A program made the translations under genes and the position numbers. Of a stretch of 38,262 nt of DNA, positions 8,234 to 16,391 are shown one piece after another. The DNA comes from Novosphingobium sp. 18050 (lineage in GTDB: Bacteria > Pseudomonadota > Alphaproteobacteria > Sphingomonadales > Sphingomonadaceae), in contig NZ_CACSJO010000034.1 of NCBI RefSeq assembly GCF_902706195.1, positions 1 through 38,262 on the forward strand, in the 5' to 3' direction. How positions within the stretch are numbered: the stretch's first letter is position 1; the number at the start of each line of letters is the position of its first letter. The notes under the pieces were generated by a model. That model ran no database searches. It was not told the DNA's origin and saw only the letters and a list, made by a program, of their open reading frames with translations.

Positions 8234-8262
8234 CCATTAGCGATTCCCTTACGCAAGGTCAA
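8234..8262 (-). promoter_or_regulatory. Sigma-70-type promoter of rpmB
   Basis: Reading leftward, TTGACC (8262-8257), a 17-nt spacer and TAATGG (8239-8234) make a near-consensus housekeeping promoter. Transcription should start near 8227, giving a leader of about 40 nt before rpmB. Confidence 0.7.
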
Positions 8263-8298
8263 GTTGCACACAGGTTTTTGGCAGGCTAGCGCAAAACC

Positions 8299-8754
8299 AT
8301 GACTCGTTGGCCCCTTCCCGAATACATGGCACAGGCTCTTTCGCAAGCTCGCGAGGCCGCGATCTCGGGCGAAGTGCCCATCGGGGCCGTCGTGGTGAAA
8401 GACGGCGCGGTAATCGCCCTGGGCCGCAATGGCCCGCGCGAGAAGCATGACCCTACCAGCCACGCGGAAATCGAAGCGATTCGCGCAGCTGCCCGGATTC
8501 TGGGCAACGAACGCCTTGAAGGCTGCGAACTGTGGGTCACGCTGGAGCCTTGTGCGATGTGCGCCGGAGCCATCGCCCATGCCCGCATCGCCAAGCTCTA
8601 CTACGGTGCCTCAGATCCCAAGGGCGGGGCGGTTGAGCATGGTGCACGGGTGTTCGAGCATCCGCAGTGCCTGCACCGGCCTGAGGTCTATACCGGCATC
8701 GGGGAGGCCGAATCGGCCGAACTGCTGCGGGGGTTTTTCCGCGAGCGGCGCTAA
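8299..8754 (+). CDS. tadA: tRNA adenosine(34) deaminase
   Basis: 151 residues, standard TadA length. It converts A34 to inosine in tRNA-Arg(ACG), an essential wobble modification. Zinc ligands and the catalytic acid are intact: H55-A-E57 in SHAEIEAI and the pair C85/C88 in EPCAMCAGA. The sequence GASDPKGGAVEHGARVF is also typical. It is divergent from rpmB with 114 nt between. Its TAA shares bases with the stop of the convergent RNase T2 gene, so the two messages have overlapping ends. Confidence 0.96.
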   Translation: MTRWPLPEYMAQALSQAREAAISGEVPIGAVVVKDGAVIALGRNGPREKHDPTSHAEIEAIRAAARILGNERLEGCELWVTLEPCAMCAGAIAHARIAKLYYGASDPKGGAVEHGARVFEHPQCLHRPEVYTGIGEAESAELLRGFFRERR

Positions 8755-9455
8755 AGCCCGCGCCAGATCTTCAGGGGCGTTGAATCGGCCGGGCCGAACT
8801 GGCGGGAGCTGCACCGCCCGGGGCGGAAGTCCTTGCCGTAGCAGAGGCGGACTTCGCGCAGCCATCCGGTGCGGCTCATCTCCATCCCGACCGATTCGCG
8901 GCGCCAGCCCCGATTCGCCGCGAGAAATTCCTCCCGCAGGTCACCGGCGGTCAGGCCCTTCTTGCGCGAGAGGCGATCGACGTCCGGCCAGTGGACCGAG
9001 CGCCACAGGATCGCGCTGACGCGGAAATATTTCTCCGGCGTCCGGGTCATGCAGCTGCCGTGTTTGGCCCATTCATGCGCCAGCAGGGTGGGGGAGGGCG
9101 TCATGCACAGATGCTCGCGCAGCACCTGCGGCGAGGGGCTGGCCTGCGCCCCGCACCACTGCGGCGAAGGCCCGCGCGCCGATTCGGGCCAGAGACCATG
9201 CAGGATGAAGCCGAATCGTCCGTTCGCCTTCGCGCACTGCATCGACCGGGTATCGCCGCTGGTCTTGCAGTAGTCCGGCGACCAGCTTGCCGCGAGGGTA
9301 TAGGCCGTGATCGGCGTGCGCCGCACCGGGCCGTCAGGGGCGATCGGCCGCATGGGCGCAATCGTGGAGGGCACCGAGCACTGGTAAGCCTGCGCCAGCA
9401 CCGCAGAGGGCATCGCGGCGAGCAAAGCCGCTGCGAGCGCCCCCGCAGCCCTCAT
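8751..9455 (-). CDS. Ribonuclease T2 family, secreted
   Basis: 234 residues with a signal peptide (LAAALLAAMPSAVLAQA). RNase T2 cleaves single-stranded RNA through a 2',3'-cyclic phosphate. Both catalytic boxes are complete: CAS-1 GFILHGLWPES with H86, and CAS-2 HEWAKHGSC with H127, E128, K131 and H132. Several cysteines suggest disulphides in the periplasm. Its ATG overlaps the nadC stop (ATGA), so it is expressed with nadC. Both release or use nucleotide-related compounds, but a functional link is only a guess. Confidence 0.93.
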   Translation of the reverse strand: MRAAGALAAALLAAMPSAVLAQAYQCSVPSTIAPMRPIAPDGPVRRTPITAYTLAASWSPDYCKTSGDTRSMQCAKANGRFGFILHGLWPESARGPSPQWCGAQASPSPQVLREHLCMTPSPTLLAHEWAKHGSCMTRTPEKYFRVSAILWRSVHWPDVDRLSRKKGLTAGDLREEFLAANRGWRRESVGMEMSRTGWLREVRLCYGKDFRPGRCSSRQFGPADSTPLKIWRGL

Positions 9456-10312
9456 AGCGGCGTGAAGTCCAGGCCGATGTCGGCAGCCGGTGCGCTCTGG
9501 GTCAGGCGGCCTACCGAGACGAAGGTGACGCCCGTCGCGGCGATGGCGCCGATGGTGGCAAGGTTGACGCCGCCCGAAGCCTCAGTCGGCACACGCCCGG
9601 CGACCAGCGCGACCGCCTCGCGCAGCATGTCGGGCCCCATGTTGTCCAGCAGCAGGTGATGCGCGCCCGCTGCGATGGCCGGTTCGATCTGGTCGAGGCG
9701 GTCGACCTCGCAGATGATCTGTGAAACACCCGCCGCCTTGGCCCGCGCCACCGCAGGCCCGACGCCGCCGGCGACCAGCACATGGTTGTCCTTGATCATC
9801 GCCGCGTCCCACAGGCCCATGCGGTGGTTGCGGGCGCCGCCCTGACGCACCGCGTATTTCTCCAAATGGCGAAGGCCGGGGATCGTCTTGCGCGTGTCCA
9901 GCAGCGTTCCATGGCCGCCCATCGCGTCTACGTATTCGCGCGTCATCGTGGCGATGCCGGAAAGATGCTGCACGGTGTTGAGGGCACTGCGCTCCGCAGT
10001 GAGCATGGCGCGGGCGTTGCCGGTCATGCGCATCAACTCGGACCCGGCCGGAACCTGAGCACCCTCCGAGACGAGAATTTCGATCTCCATCGCCGGGTCG
10101 AGCTTTTTGAAGAATGCCGCTGCGATGGGAAGGCCCGCGACGGTGATCGCATCGCGCGAATCCATCACACCGGAAAACCGGGCCTCGGCCTCGATCACGC
10201 TTTGCGAGGTGACGTCGACGCCGCCGCCGGGAAGGCCGACGCCAAGATCCTCGGCAAGGGTTGCGTCGACGAAGGCGGCGAGGTCGAAACCGTGGATCGA
10301 GAACGAAGTCAT
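9452..10312 (-). CDS. nadC: Quinolinate phosphoribosyltransferase (carboxylating)
   Basis: 286 residues from ATG 10312; the longer open frame upstream lies in a repeat and is not coding. NadC makes nicotinate mononucleotide from quinolinate and PRPP in NAD synthesis. Conserved parts are LNTVQHLSGIAT, LDTRKTIPGLRHLEKYAV, RQGGARNHRMGLWDAAMIKDNH and the phosphate-binding EASGGVN. The first gene of a two-gene unit with RNase T2. nadA and nadB, its usual partners, are not in the window. Confidence 0.96.
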   Translation of the reverse strand: MTSFSIHGFDLAAFVDATLAEDLGVGLPGGGVDVTSQSVIEAEARFSGVMDSRDAITVAGLPIAAAFFKKLDPAMEIEILVSEGAQVPAGSELMRMTGNARAMLTAERSALNTVQHLSGIATMTREYVDAMGGHGTLLDTRKTIPGLRHLEKYAVRQGGARNHRMGLWDAAMIKDNHVLVAGGVGPAVARAKAAGVSQIICEVDRLDQIEPAIAAGAHHLLLDNMGPDMLREAVALVAGRVPTEASGGVNLATIGAIAATGVTFVSVGRLTQSAPAADIGLDFTPL

Positions 10313-10364
10313 GTCCGCGTCTTTTGCGCGTTCGTCAGGCGTTGTCGAGTGAAGAAGGGGTAGT

Positions 10365-10592
10365 CCTGGGGCCATCGCCCCAGACCCCGGGAATGTCGGC
10401 GCCGTGCGCGGCTCGGCGTTTGTGGTTTTTGAGAGGGGGCCGGGTTGTTCTTGCGGCGAAGCCGCATTCCATATCGACGCTGCGTTTGACGCTACCTCGA
10501 TACATAGCCTGCGGCGCGGAGGGACGGGCCTTGTCCGGCGCCTCTGCACGCGCAGCGACGACGGTAATGGGGTGCAGGGGCGATGGCCCCTG
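10365..10592. repeat. Intergenic paired-hairpin repeat, copy A
   Basis: This 228-bp stretch fills most of the 298-nt gap between the response regulator and nadC. Its ends are hairpins: CTGGGGCCATCGCCCCAG (10366-10383) followed by ACCCC, and CAGGGGCGATGGCCCCTG (10575-10592) preceded by GGGGTG. The two ends are inverted relative to each other. The interior contains ATAGCCTGCGGCG (10504-10516) and a small GCGGC/GCCGC hairpin (10453-10465). A second copy with the same layout lies at 18962-19126. No coding potential is seen. Confidence 0.8.
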
Positions 10593-10610
10593 CGTCTTTC
10601 CCTCAAAAAC

Positions 10611-11408
10611 TCAGTGAACGAACCGCGCAATCACATCCCGGTACGAGCGCGAGACCTTCACCTGCGCGCCCGAATCCAGCACCAGGAAGCATTCCCCGTT
10701 CGTGTGCGGCTTCACCTGACGCACCTGATTGAGGTTCACGATCGTCGAGCGGTGCACGCGCTGGAACACCCGCGGGTCCAGCCTGCGTTCGAGGTCTTTC
10801 ATCGTCTCGCGCAGGATCAGCGAGTTGTCGGCGGTGCGGATGCACATGTAGTCGCCGGCGGCTTCGATGTGTTCGATCGAATCGACATCGATGCGGAAGA
10901 TCTGGCCGCGATCCTTGATGTTGATGAGCTTTTCGTAGCGGTCAGCGCCCGGATCGGTTTCCTCGGGCATGTGGTCGACCGCGTCGGGGGCCACTTCGGC
11001 GAGGACGGTCTTGAGCTTTTCGGCTTCTTCGGACGAGCGCTTTTCAGCAAGGCGCTGGCGGACGCGGGCGAGGGTATCGTCCAGCTTGCTCTCGTCCACC
11101 GGCTTCATCAGGTAGTTCACCGCGTTCGCTTCGAAGGCGCGGACGGCGTGTTCCTGATAGGCGGTGACGAAGACGAACAGCGGCGGTTCGATTTCCATCA
11201 CGCCCTTGACCACGGAGAAGCCGTCGAAGCCGGGCATCTGGATGTCGAGGAAGACGAGGTCGGGTTTCTCCGTCTTGATCTTTCGGATCGCCTCGCGCCC
11301 GTTGGCGCATGTGTCGATGATCTCGACATCAGGGTATTTTTCGAGGCGCAGTTGCAGCCCCTGGATGGCGAGTTTCTCGTCGTCGACAAGGATCGTGCGA
11401 ATGGTCAT
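10611..11408 (-). CDS. LytTR-family response regulator
   Basis: 265 residues from ATG 11408, chosen over an upstream in-frame ATG because GGAG lies about 10 nt before it and the receiver domain starts at once. The receiver domain (1-120) has the acidic pair D9/D10, phospho-acceptor D55 in FLDIQMPG and K102 in MKPVD. A linker leads to a LytTR DNA-binding domain (about 165-262: IEAAGDYMCI, RVHRSTIVNLNQV, SRSYRDVI). It is the partner of the histidine kinase gene 63 nt upstream. LytTR regulators often control envelope or surface genes; no target is evident here. Confidence 0.94.
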   Translation of the reverse strand: MTIRTILVDDEKLAIQGLQLRLEKYPDVEIIDTCANGREAIRKIKTEKPDLVFLDIQMPGFDGFSVVKGVMEIEPPLFVFVTAYQEHAVRAFEANAVNYLMKPVDESKLDDTLARVRQRLAEKRSSEEAEKLKTVLAEVAPDAVDHMPEETDPGADRYEKLINIKDRGQIFRIDVDSIEHIEAAGDYMCIRTADNSLILRETMKDLERRLDPRVFQRVHRSTIVNLNQVRQVKPHTNGECFLVLDSGAQVKVSRSYRDVIARFVH

Positions 11409-11471
11409 CAGTTGTTTTCTCCGGACCGGCAAACGCGTGCGGGTCCAAATTGTTTCATCGCCAGAGATTAA

Positions 11472-12632
11472 TCATCGTGCCGCCTGATACTGGCGGGCGG
11501 GTTCGCTGATGTCCTGCGTGGGTTCGCGGCGTTCGACGGGTAGCTCGATGACGACCGCGAAGCCGCCTTCCAGCGGCTCGACCGTCTCGAAGCGGTGGTT
11601 TTCGCCATAGGCCTGCGACAGGCGGTCACGAATATTCGCCAAGCCGACGCCAGTCGAAACCGGCTCCCCTCCATCGTAGGTCATGCCCGATAATCTGTTG
11701 TCGGTCGTAGGGCTTTGCAAGCCCGGCCCGGTGTCGGAGACGGTGATGCGAAGCATCGGGCCGACGAGTTGCGTGGCGATGGTGATCTCGGCCCCCATCT
11801 CCTGCTGGCTGACCGCGTACTTGATGGCGTTTTCCACCAGCGGCTGGAGCAGCAGCGAGGGCAGCAGCGCGGTTTCGGTGGAGGTGTCGATGTCGAAAGT
11901 GGTGCGCAGGCGTTCTTCGAAGCGCATCCGCTCGATGTCGAGGTAGAGCTGCAGCGTTTCCACCTCCTGCGCGACGGTGACGCGCGCGGAGGGTTTGTTG
12001 ACCAGCGTGTAGCGCAGGAACGAGGACAGGCGGCTGAGCATCGCGTTGGCCGGCTCGGTCTGTTTGAGCAGTACCAGCGTCGATATCGAGTTCAGGGTGT
12101 TGAACAGGAAGTGCGGGTTGAGCTGGTAGCGCAGCATGGCCAGCTGGGCGCTGGTCGCCTGGTTTTCCAGCCGGATCAGCTGGTCGTTCTGTTCTTCCAC
12201 CTGGAGGTAGAAATTGACCATGTAATAGAGCGCGGTCCAGGCGCCCAGCAGCGTGGCGTCCAGATAGAACACGCCCAGGAACAGCAGGGTGAAGCTGGCG
12301 TCGCCTTCTACCCGCCAGAGCGACACCACCCAGGCGTCGATGAAGGCGTGCAAGCCCACCGCAAAGGGCAGGATCAGTGCGGTCAGCCCCCATGTGACGA
12401 GCGCGCGCCGGGTGATGAGACTGCGGAAGATCACCGAAAGCACGAGCGAGATCGAGAAGCCGGTGATCGTCGCGATCAGGACCAGCACCAGCGAGGCCAG
12501 CGGCAGGTCGTTGGCGACCGCCGACATCGTGCGCAATACGAAGGCGCCGCCCCACCCCACGAACTGGAGGCGCCAGAAGGCCCTGTCCTTGTTGGCGAAA
12601 AAGGGGATCGGCTGGATGGGCAGGACGCTCAT
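11472..12632 (-). CDS. LytS/YehU-type sensor histidine kinase
   Basis: 386 residues. Four or five predicted membrane helices lie in residues 25-140. Then comes a short coiled coil (EEQNDQLIRLENQATSAQL) and a His_kinase domain of the LytS class, with the phospho-acceptor H174 in LNPHFLFNTLN, the N box LVENAIKYAV, the G1 box DTGPGL and the G2 box GVGLANIRDRL. No separate periplasmic sensing domain is visible, so it probably senses through the membrane segment. It pairs with the LytTR regulator downstream and lies 63 nt after a DsbA-like gene. Confidence 0.93.
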   Translation of the reverse strand: MSVLPIQPIPFFANKDRAFWRLQFVGWGGAFVLRTMSAVANDLPLASLVLVLIATITGFSISLVLSVIFRSLITRRALVTWGLTALILPFAVGLHAFIDAWVVSLWRVEGDASFTLLFLGVFYLDATLLGAWTALYYMVNFYLQVEEQNDQLIRLENQATSAQLAMLRYQLNPHFLFNTLNSISTLVLLKQTEPANAMLSRLSSFLRYTLVNKPSARVTVAQEVETLQLYLDIERMRFEERLRTTFDIDTSTETALLPSLLLQPLVENAIKYAVSQQEMGAEITIATQLVGPMLRITVSDTGPGLQSPTTDNRLSGMTYDGGEPVSTGVGLANIRDRLSQAYGENHRFETVEPLEGGFAVVIELPVERREPTQDISEPARQYQAAR

Positions 12633-12695
12633 GGGGCCAGCCTAGCCGAACTTACGCGAAAGCTGAAATCGGACTGGGACGGTCATCGTCCGTTA

Positions 12696-13394
12696 TCAAC
12701 TTCCGCGCGCGGCCTTCACCGCGTCGGAGAGCTGGTCGATGCCCACGGCGCCGGCGATCAGCTTGTCGCCCGCGATCCAGCTGGGGGTGCCGGAGAAGCC
12801 GAGGCGCTGGGCGATCTCGAGGTTGCGGGCCAGTTCGGCCTCGACCGTGGGGCTGGCGGCGATGCGGCGGGCGCGGTCCATGTCGAGGCCGATTTTCTGC
12901 GCGACCGTCTCGATGGTGGGTTCGTCGACTTGCCCTGCGGCGAACATGGCGTCGTGGAATTGCGGGTACTTGCCCTGCTCGGCTGCGGCGAGCGCCATCT
13001 TGGCGGCGGCCGGGCTGTGCGGGCTGATGATCGGCAGTTCGCGCACGACGATGCGCAGGTCGGGGTTCTTCGCGATCAGCTGGGTAACGTCGCCCAGGCT
13101 CTGGCGGCAATACCCGCAGGCGAAATCGGTGAATTCGACCAGGGTGACCTTGCCGTTCGGGTTGCCCAGGATGGCGCCGGGGAACGGCGTCTCCACGTTC
13201 TGGCGCACACCGGCAAGTGCCTGCGAGGCCTGGCGCTTCTGGAGAACTTCCATCGCCTGCGGCAGGATTTCGGGGTGATCGAGGATGTAGTCGTGGACGA
13301 CATGTTCGACCGCGCCGCGCCCGCCGTACCAGCCTCCCGCGCCTACCAGCACAAGGCCTGCGGCGATCATTGCGAACTTGGCGGTGTTGCCCAT
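12696..13394 (-). CDS. DsbA-family thiol-disulphide oxidoreductase
   Basis: 232 residues with an N-terminal membrane segment (about 7-24), so periplasmic and perhaps anchored. A helical segment (VEHVVHDYILDHPEILPQAM) resembling ScsC/BdbD-type N-terminal arms precedes a thioredoxin fold with the active site C93-G-Y-C96 and the cis-proline loop GTPSW at 201-205. CGYC suggests an oxidase or isomerase of secreted proteins. It lies between an M48 protease gene and the histidine kinase gene, which fits an envelope protein-quality group. Confidence 0.92.
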   Translation of the reverse strand: MGNTAKFAMIAAGLVLVGAGGWYGGRGAVEHVVHDYILDHPEILPQAMEVLQKRQASQALAGVRQNVETPFPGAILGNPNGKVTLVEFTDFACGYCRQSLGDVTQLIAKNPDLRIVVRELPIISPHSPAAAKMALAAAEQGKYPQFHDAMFAAGQVDEPTIETVAQKIGLDMDRARRIAASPTVEAELARNLEIAQRLGFSGTPSWIAGDKLIAGAVGIDQLSDAVKAARGS

Positions 13395-13438
13395 TATTGT
13401 CCTGTCGATTTCATATGCGAATTGCGCTTGAAGCAGCC

Positions 13439-14800
13439 TTAGCGGCGCTTCTTGCTGCGTTCCAGTTCGGCGCGGGCCTGCATTTCGATGTCCTGAGCAC
13501 GCAGCCAGTCGGGGGTGCCGTTGGTCAGCCCGCCTTCGGCGGCCTGTGCGCTGCGCAGCGCTTCTTCCATGTTGCCCGACATCACCTGCTGTTCGGCGCT
13601 GGCGAGATAGGCGCGCGGCATGTCGCCGTTGGCGGCGTAGATGACGCCGAGTTGATACCAGGCGAAGGGATTTTCGCGGTCGCGGGCGACGGCGGTTTTC
13701 AGGACTTCCTGCGCTTCCTTGAAGTTGGCTGCGTCCTCGGTGGCGATCAGGGCGTGACCGAACAGGGTGGCGATCAGCGGGGCATTGCCGGAAAGTTCGG
13801 TTGCCTTGCGCAGCGGCACCATTGCCTCGGCGGGCTTGCCTGCTTCGAGCAGGATCTGGCCGTCGAGTTCGAGGAAATAGGGGTCGTTCGGATCGGTGGC
13901 GATCAGCGCTTCGGTTTCCGCGCGGGCCTCGTCGAACTGCGATTCGCGGTGAAACGCATAGGCGCGGGCATAGCGGGCGGGCACCGAATTGTCGGTCATC
14001 GGGAACTTGCGCATGACCTCGCGCGGGGTGGCGAGGTAGCCGAACAGCTTGGCCTTCACGCGCAGGAAGCGCTTCTGGATCGCCGCGTCGTCCGGCTTGT
14101 TCCAGGCGGGGTCCTTTTCATACGTATCCTGGAGCGTGGCGATACGGTCCCCGGTCAGCGGGTGGCTGGAATAGAATTCATCGCCGTCCTTGGGGCGGTA
14201 GCCATAGCGAAATTCCATGCTCTGCAGCTTCTTGAAGAATTCCACCGAGCCGCGCCCGCTGATCCCCGCCGCGGACAGGTACTGCGCGCCCGCCGCATCG
14301 GCGGATGCCTCCTGCGATCGGTTATAGGCCAGATATTTGCCCATGGCTGCCGACTGGCCCGCCATGATGACGCCCATCGCCGCCTCGCCGCCGCCCGCAG
14401 CGGCAGCGGCCGCGCCCAGCAGCAGCGAGAGCAGCGAGATATTGGTCGCGCTTTTACCGCCCATGTTCAGCACGGCGTGGCCGCCGGTGACGTGGCCGAG
14501 TTCGTGGGCGATCACGCCCTGCACTTCGGAGGCGGTGTCGGCCTCGTCGATAAGGCCGGAATTGACGTAGACTGCCTGCCCACCGGCGACGAAGGCGTTC
14601 ACCGACCCGTCGTTGACCAGCACGATGTCGACATTGTTCACGCCCAGCCCCGATGCTTTCACCAGCGGCGCGGCCATGTCGTGCAGCAGGGCCTCGGTTT
14701 CGGCGTCGCGCAGGATCGACTGCGCGCTCGCGGGGACGGCGGACAGGCCGAGCAGCGCGGGAATCGCGAGGATCAATGCGGGAATTCGCAGCTTCGGCAT
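13439..14800 (-). CDS. M48 family zinc metalloprotease with TPR-like region (BepA-like)
   Basis: 453 residues with a signal peptide (LILAIPALLGLSAVPASAQ). The peptidase domain has HELGH at 99-103 and the downstream glutamate ligand E164 in QEASADAAGAQYL. The C-terminal half (about 230-440) is a run of helix pairs with TPR-like spacing (for example NAPLIATLFGHALIATEDA and ENPFAWYQLGVIYAANG). This layout is that of BepA/YfgC, which degrades or helps assemble misfolded outer-membrane proteins. The DsbA-like gene follows after 44 nt. A GC-rich hairpin (14830-14848) and the palindrome GCCTTGCAAGGC (14889-14900) lie upstream of the start. Confidence 0.92.
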   Translation of the reverse strand: MPKLRIPALILAIPALLGLSAVPASAQSILRDAETEALLHDMAAPLVKASGLGVNNVDIVLVNDGSVNAFVAGGQAVYVNSGLIDEADTASEVQGVIAHELGHVTGGHAVLNMGGKSATNISLLSLLLGAAAAAAGGGEAAMGVIMAGQSAAMGKYLAYNRSQEASADAAGAQYLSAAGISGRGSVEFFKKLQSMEFRYGYRPKDGDEFYSSHPLTGDRIATLQDTYEKDPAWNKPDDAAIQKRFLRVKAKLFGYLATPREVMRKFPMTDNSVPARYARAYAFHRESQFDEARAETEALIATDPNDPYFLELDGQILLEAGKPAEAMVPLRKATELSGNAPLIATLFGHALIATEDAANFKEAQEVLKTAVARDRENPFAWYQLGVIYAANGDMPRAYLASAEQQVMSGNMEEALRSAQAAEGGLTNGTPDWLRAQDIEMQARAELERSKKRR

Positions 14801-14922
14801 CGTTCCTCTTGGGGACCGGACGGGCTTAACCGGCGATGAAGACGCCGGCGGGATCGTCCCTGTCTAAAGAGGGTGGGGGCGCGAGGGAAGCCTTGCAAGG
14901 CCCCCGTCGTCCCGGATCGCGA

Positions 14923-16347
14923 TCAGCCCAGCAGGTGCCGCGCCGCCCGCTGGAGCAGGGCGTCGTCACCGCTGACTTCACCCACCAGCACCACTTCGCC
15001 GCTTTCGAGGCGGCGGGCGACCAGCACGGTGAATTCCTCGCCCTCGCCGCCGAGCGTTGCCATTGGCCGTGCCTCCAGCGCGCGCAGGCCCTTTACCAGA
15101 CGTTCGCGGGCATTGGCGGGCGCCTTGACCTTGCCGTCTTCCTCGCGGCGCAGGCGGCGTTCTTCGCGCACCAGTGCCTTGAGACCGCCCGGGGTGGCGC
15201 CGAGGTGGTCGGCGAAGGTGCCGCGCCCCAGACCGATGCGGCGGCCGTGGGCGATGACGGCCGCGAATTCGGTGAGGCGGGTCTTGTCGTAGTCGGCACC
15301 GAAGACCAGCTTGACCAGCGGGATCAGCGGGGCGCGTTCCTGTGCCTTGAGGCCGGCGTCCTCGACCAGTTCGGCAAAGTCTTCCGGCGCGTCGACGGCG
15401 GCCAGTGCAAAATCGTAGGCGCGCCCGATCGCATCGTAGAGCGACTGGTGCGAGCGTTCCTCGCTCCCTCGTGCAAGCAGCGCCAGTTCGCGGGCCGAGG
15501 CCAGCCAGTCGGCAAGGCCCAGGTCTTCCACGGAGCCCAGGCCTTCCTCGGTCAAAGCGGAAGGTTCGTCGTCCATGGCAAAGCCGGGGCGCGGCAGCTC
15601 CATCGGCGAATAGTGTTCGATCGGCGGGTAGTGTATGTCGATCGGGTCAAGCTCGGCAGGGCCGTTCGCCCATTCGGTCAGCGGTTCGAACCCGCGCAGC
15701 ATGGCGGGGCGAGGGTCGCGCGGCTGGGTGCGCACCGGGGGATCGACGTCGAGCTGTGCGGCGCGTTCCTTCCAGTTGATGACGCCGTAGATGAAGTCGA
15801 TCCTGCTGCCGTCTCGCGAGAACGGCAGCAGAATGCCGCGATAGAGGATCGTCACGTCCGCGTGATTGACGAATTCCGCCTCGAAGCCGATCGGCGCTTC
15901 GTTGGCGATGATCTGCATGTAGTGGTCGGTGATGCGCGAGAGCAGCGAGCGGGTGGGAACCTGCGCCAGCGTGTGAATCGGGCCATCGGCGCCGCATTCG
16001 TCCGCCAGCAGTGTACCAAGATAGGCGATCGCCGGATTTGCGAAGTCGCTGCCCCCTGTGAAGTCGAGCAGGACGCTGCGCGGGCCGAAATCGGGGAGGT
16101 TTTCCGGCTTCAGGTCGGCGATGTCGGGGAAAGTGCGCGTGCCCAGCAGGCCGGCCCAGAAATTGTAGGCGCGCACCTGCATGCGCCGCTCGTCATTGGC
16201 GACAACCGGAGCGCGCGCGCCGGAATCGGTGTTCTCCGCGATGGTCGGGCCTGTGTCCGGTTCGTCCTGGCCGGGAAACTGGCCGTGCACTGTATCCATG
16301 TCGAAATCCCGACTCGTCTCTGCTGAAAGCTCGTTCTGGCGCAACAT
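14923..16347 (-). CDS. PAS_5-like sensory protein with C-terminal extension
   Basis: 474 residues. After a disordered acidic leader, residues about 50-200 look like the alphaproteobacterial PAS_5 domain: RAYNFWAGLLGTRTFPDIADLKPENLPDFGP, a hydrophobic strand, and late strands (ILYRGILLPFSRDG, IDFIYGVINWKE). The rest (about 260-474) is mainly helical and charged, with REERRLRREED and a small beta unit at the end (EFTVLVARRLESGEVVLVG). No kinase, cyclase or DNA-binding motif is visible. PAS_5 proteins are often soluble regulators of unknown output. AAAGG lies 11 nt before the start. An internal ATG at 16299 is a weaker alternative. Confidence 0.75.
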   Translation of the reverse strand: MLRQNELSAETSRDFDMDTVHGQFPGQDEPDTGPTIAENTDSGARAPVVANDERRMQVRAYNFWAGLLGTRTFPDIADLKPENLPDFGPRSVLLDFTGGSDFANPAIAYLGTLLADECGADGPIHTLAQVPTRSLLSRITDHYMQIIANEAPIGFEAEFVNHADVTILYRGILLPFSRDGSRIDFIYGVINWKERAAQLDVDPPVRTQPRDPRPAMLRGFEPLTEWANGPAELDPIDIHYPPIEHYSPMELPRPGFAMDDEPSALTEEGLGSVEDLGLADWLASARELALLARGSEERSHQSLYDAIGRAYDFALAAVDAPEDFAELVEDAGLKAQERAPLIPLVKLVFGADYDKTRLTEFAAVIAHGRRIGLGRGTFADHLGATPGGLKALVREERRLRREEDGKVKAPANARERLVKGLRALEARPMATLGGEGEEFTVLVARRLESGEVVLVGEVSGDDALLQRAARHLLG

Positions 16348-16391
16348 GGTGAATTAACCTTTAAGTTGCGCCGCCGGGACTGCCGCGATTT

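Noticed and set aside
10313..10630. N-terminal extension of nadC through the repeat
   Set aside because: The extra residues are encoded by repeat copy A and are not found in NadC proteins; the normal N-terminus starts at 10312.
11715..13442. Long plus-strand open frame across the histidine kinase and DsbA-like genes
   Set aside because: It spans two well-supported minus-strand genes and their gap, and has no recognisable motif.
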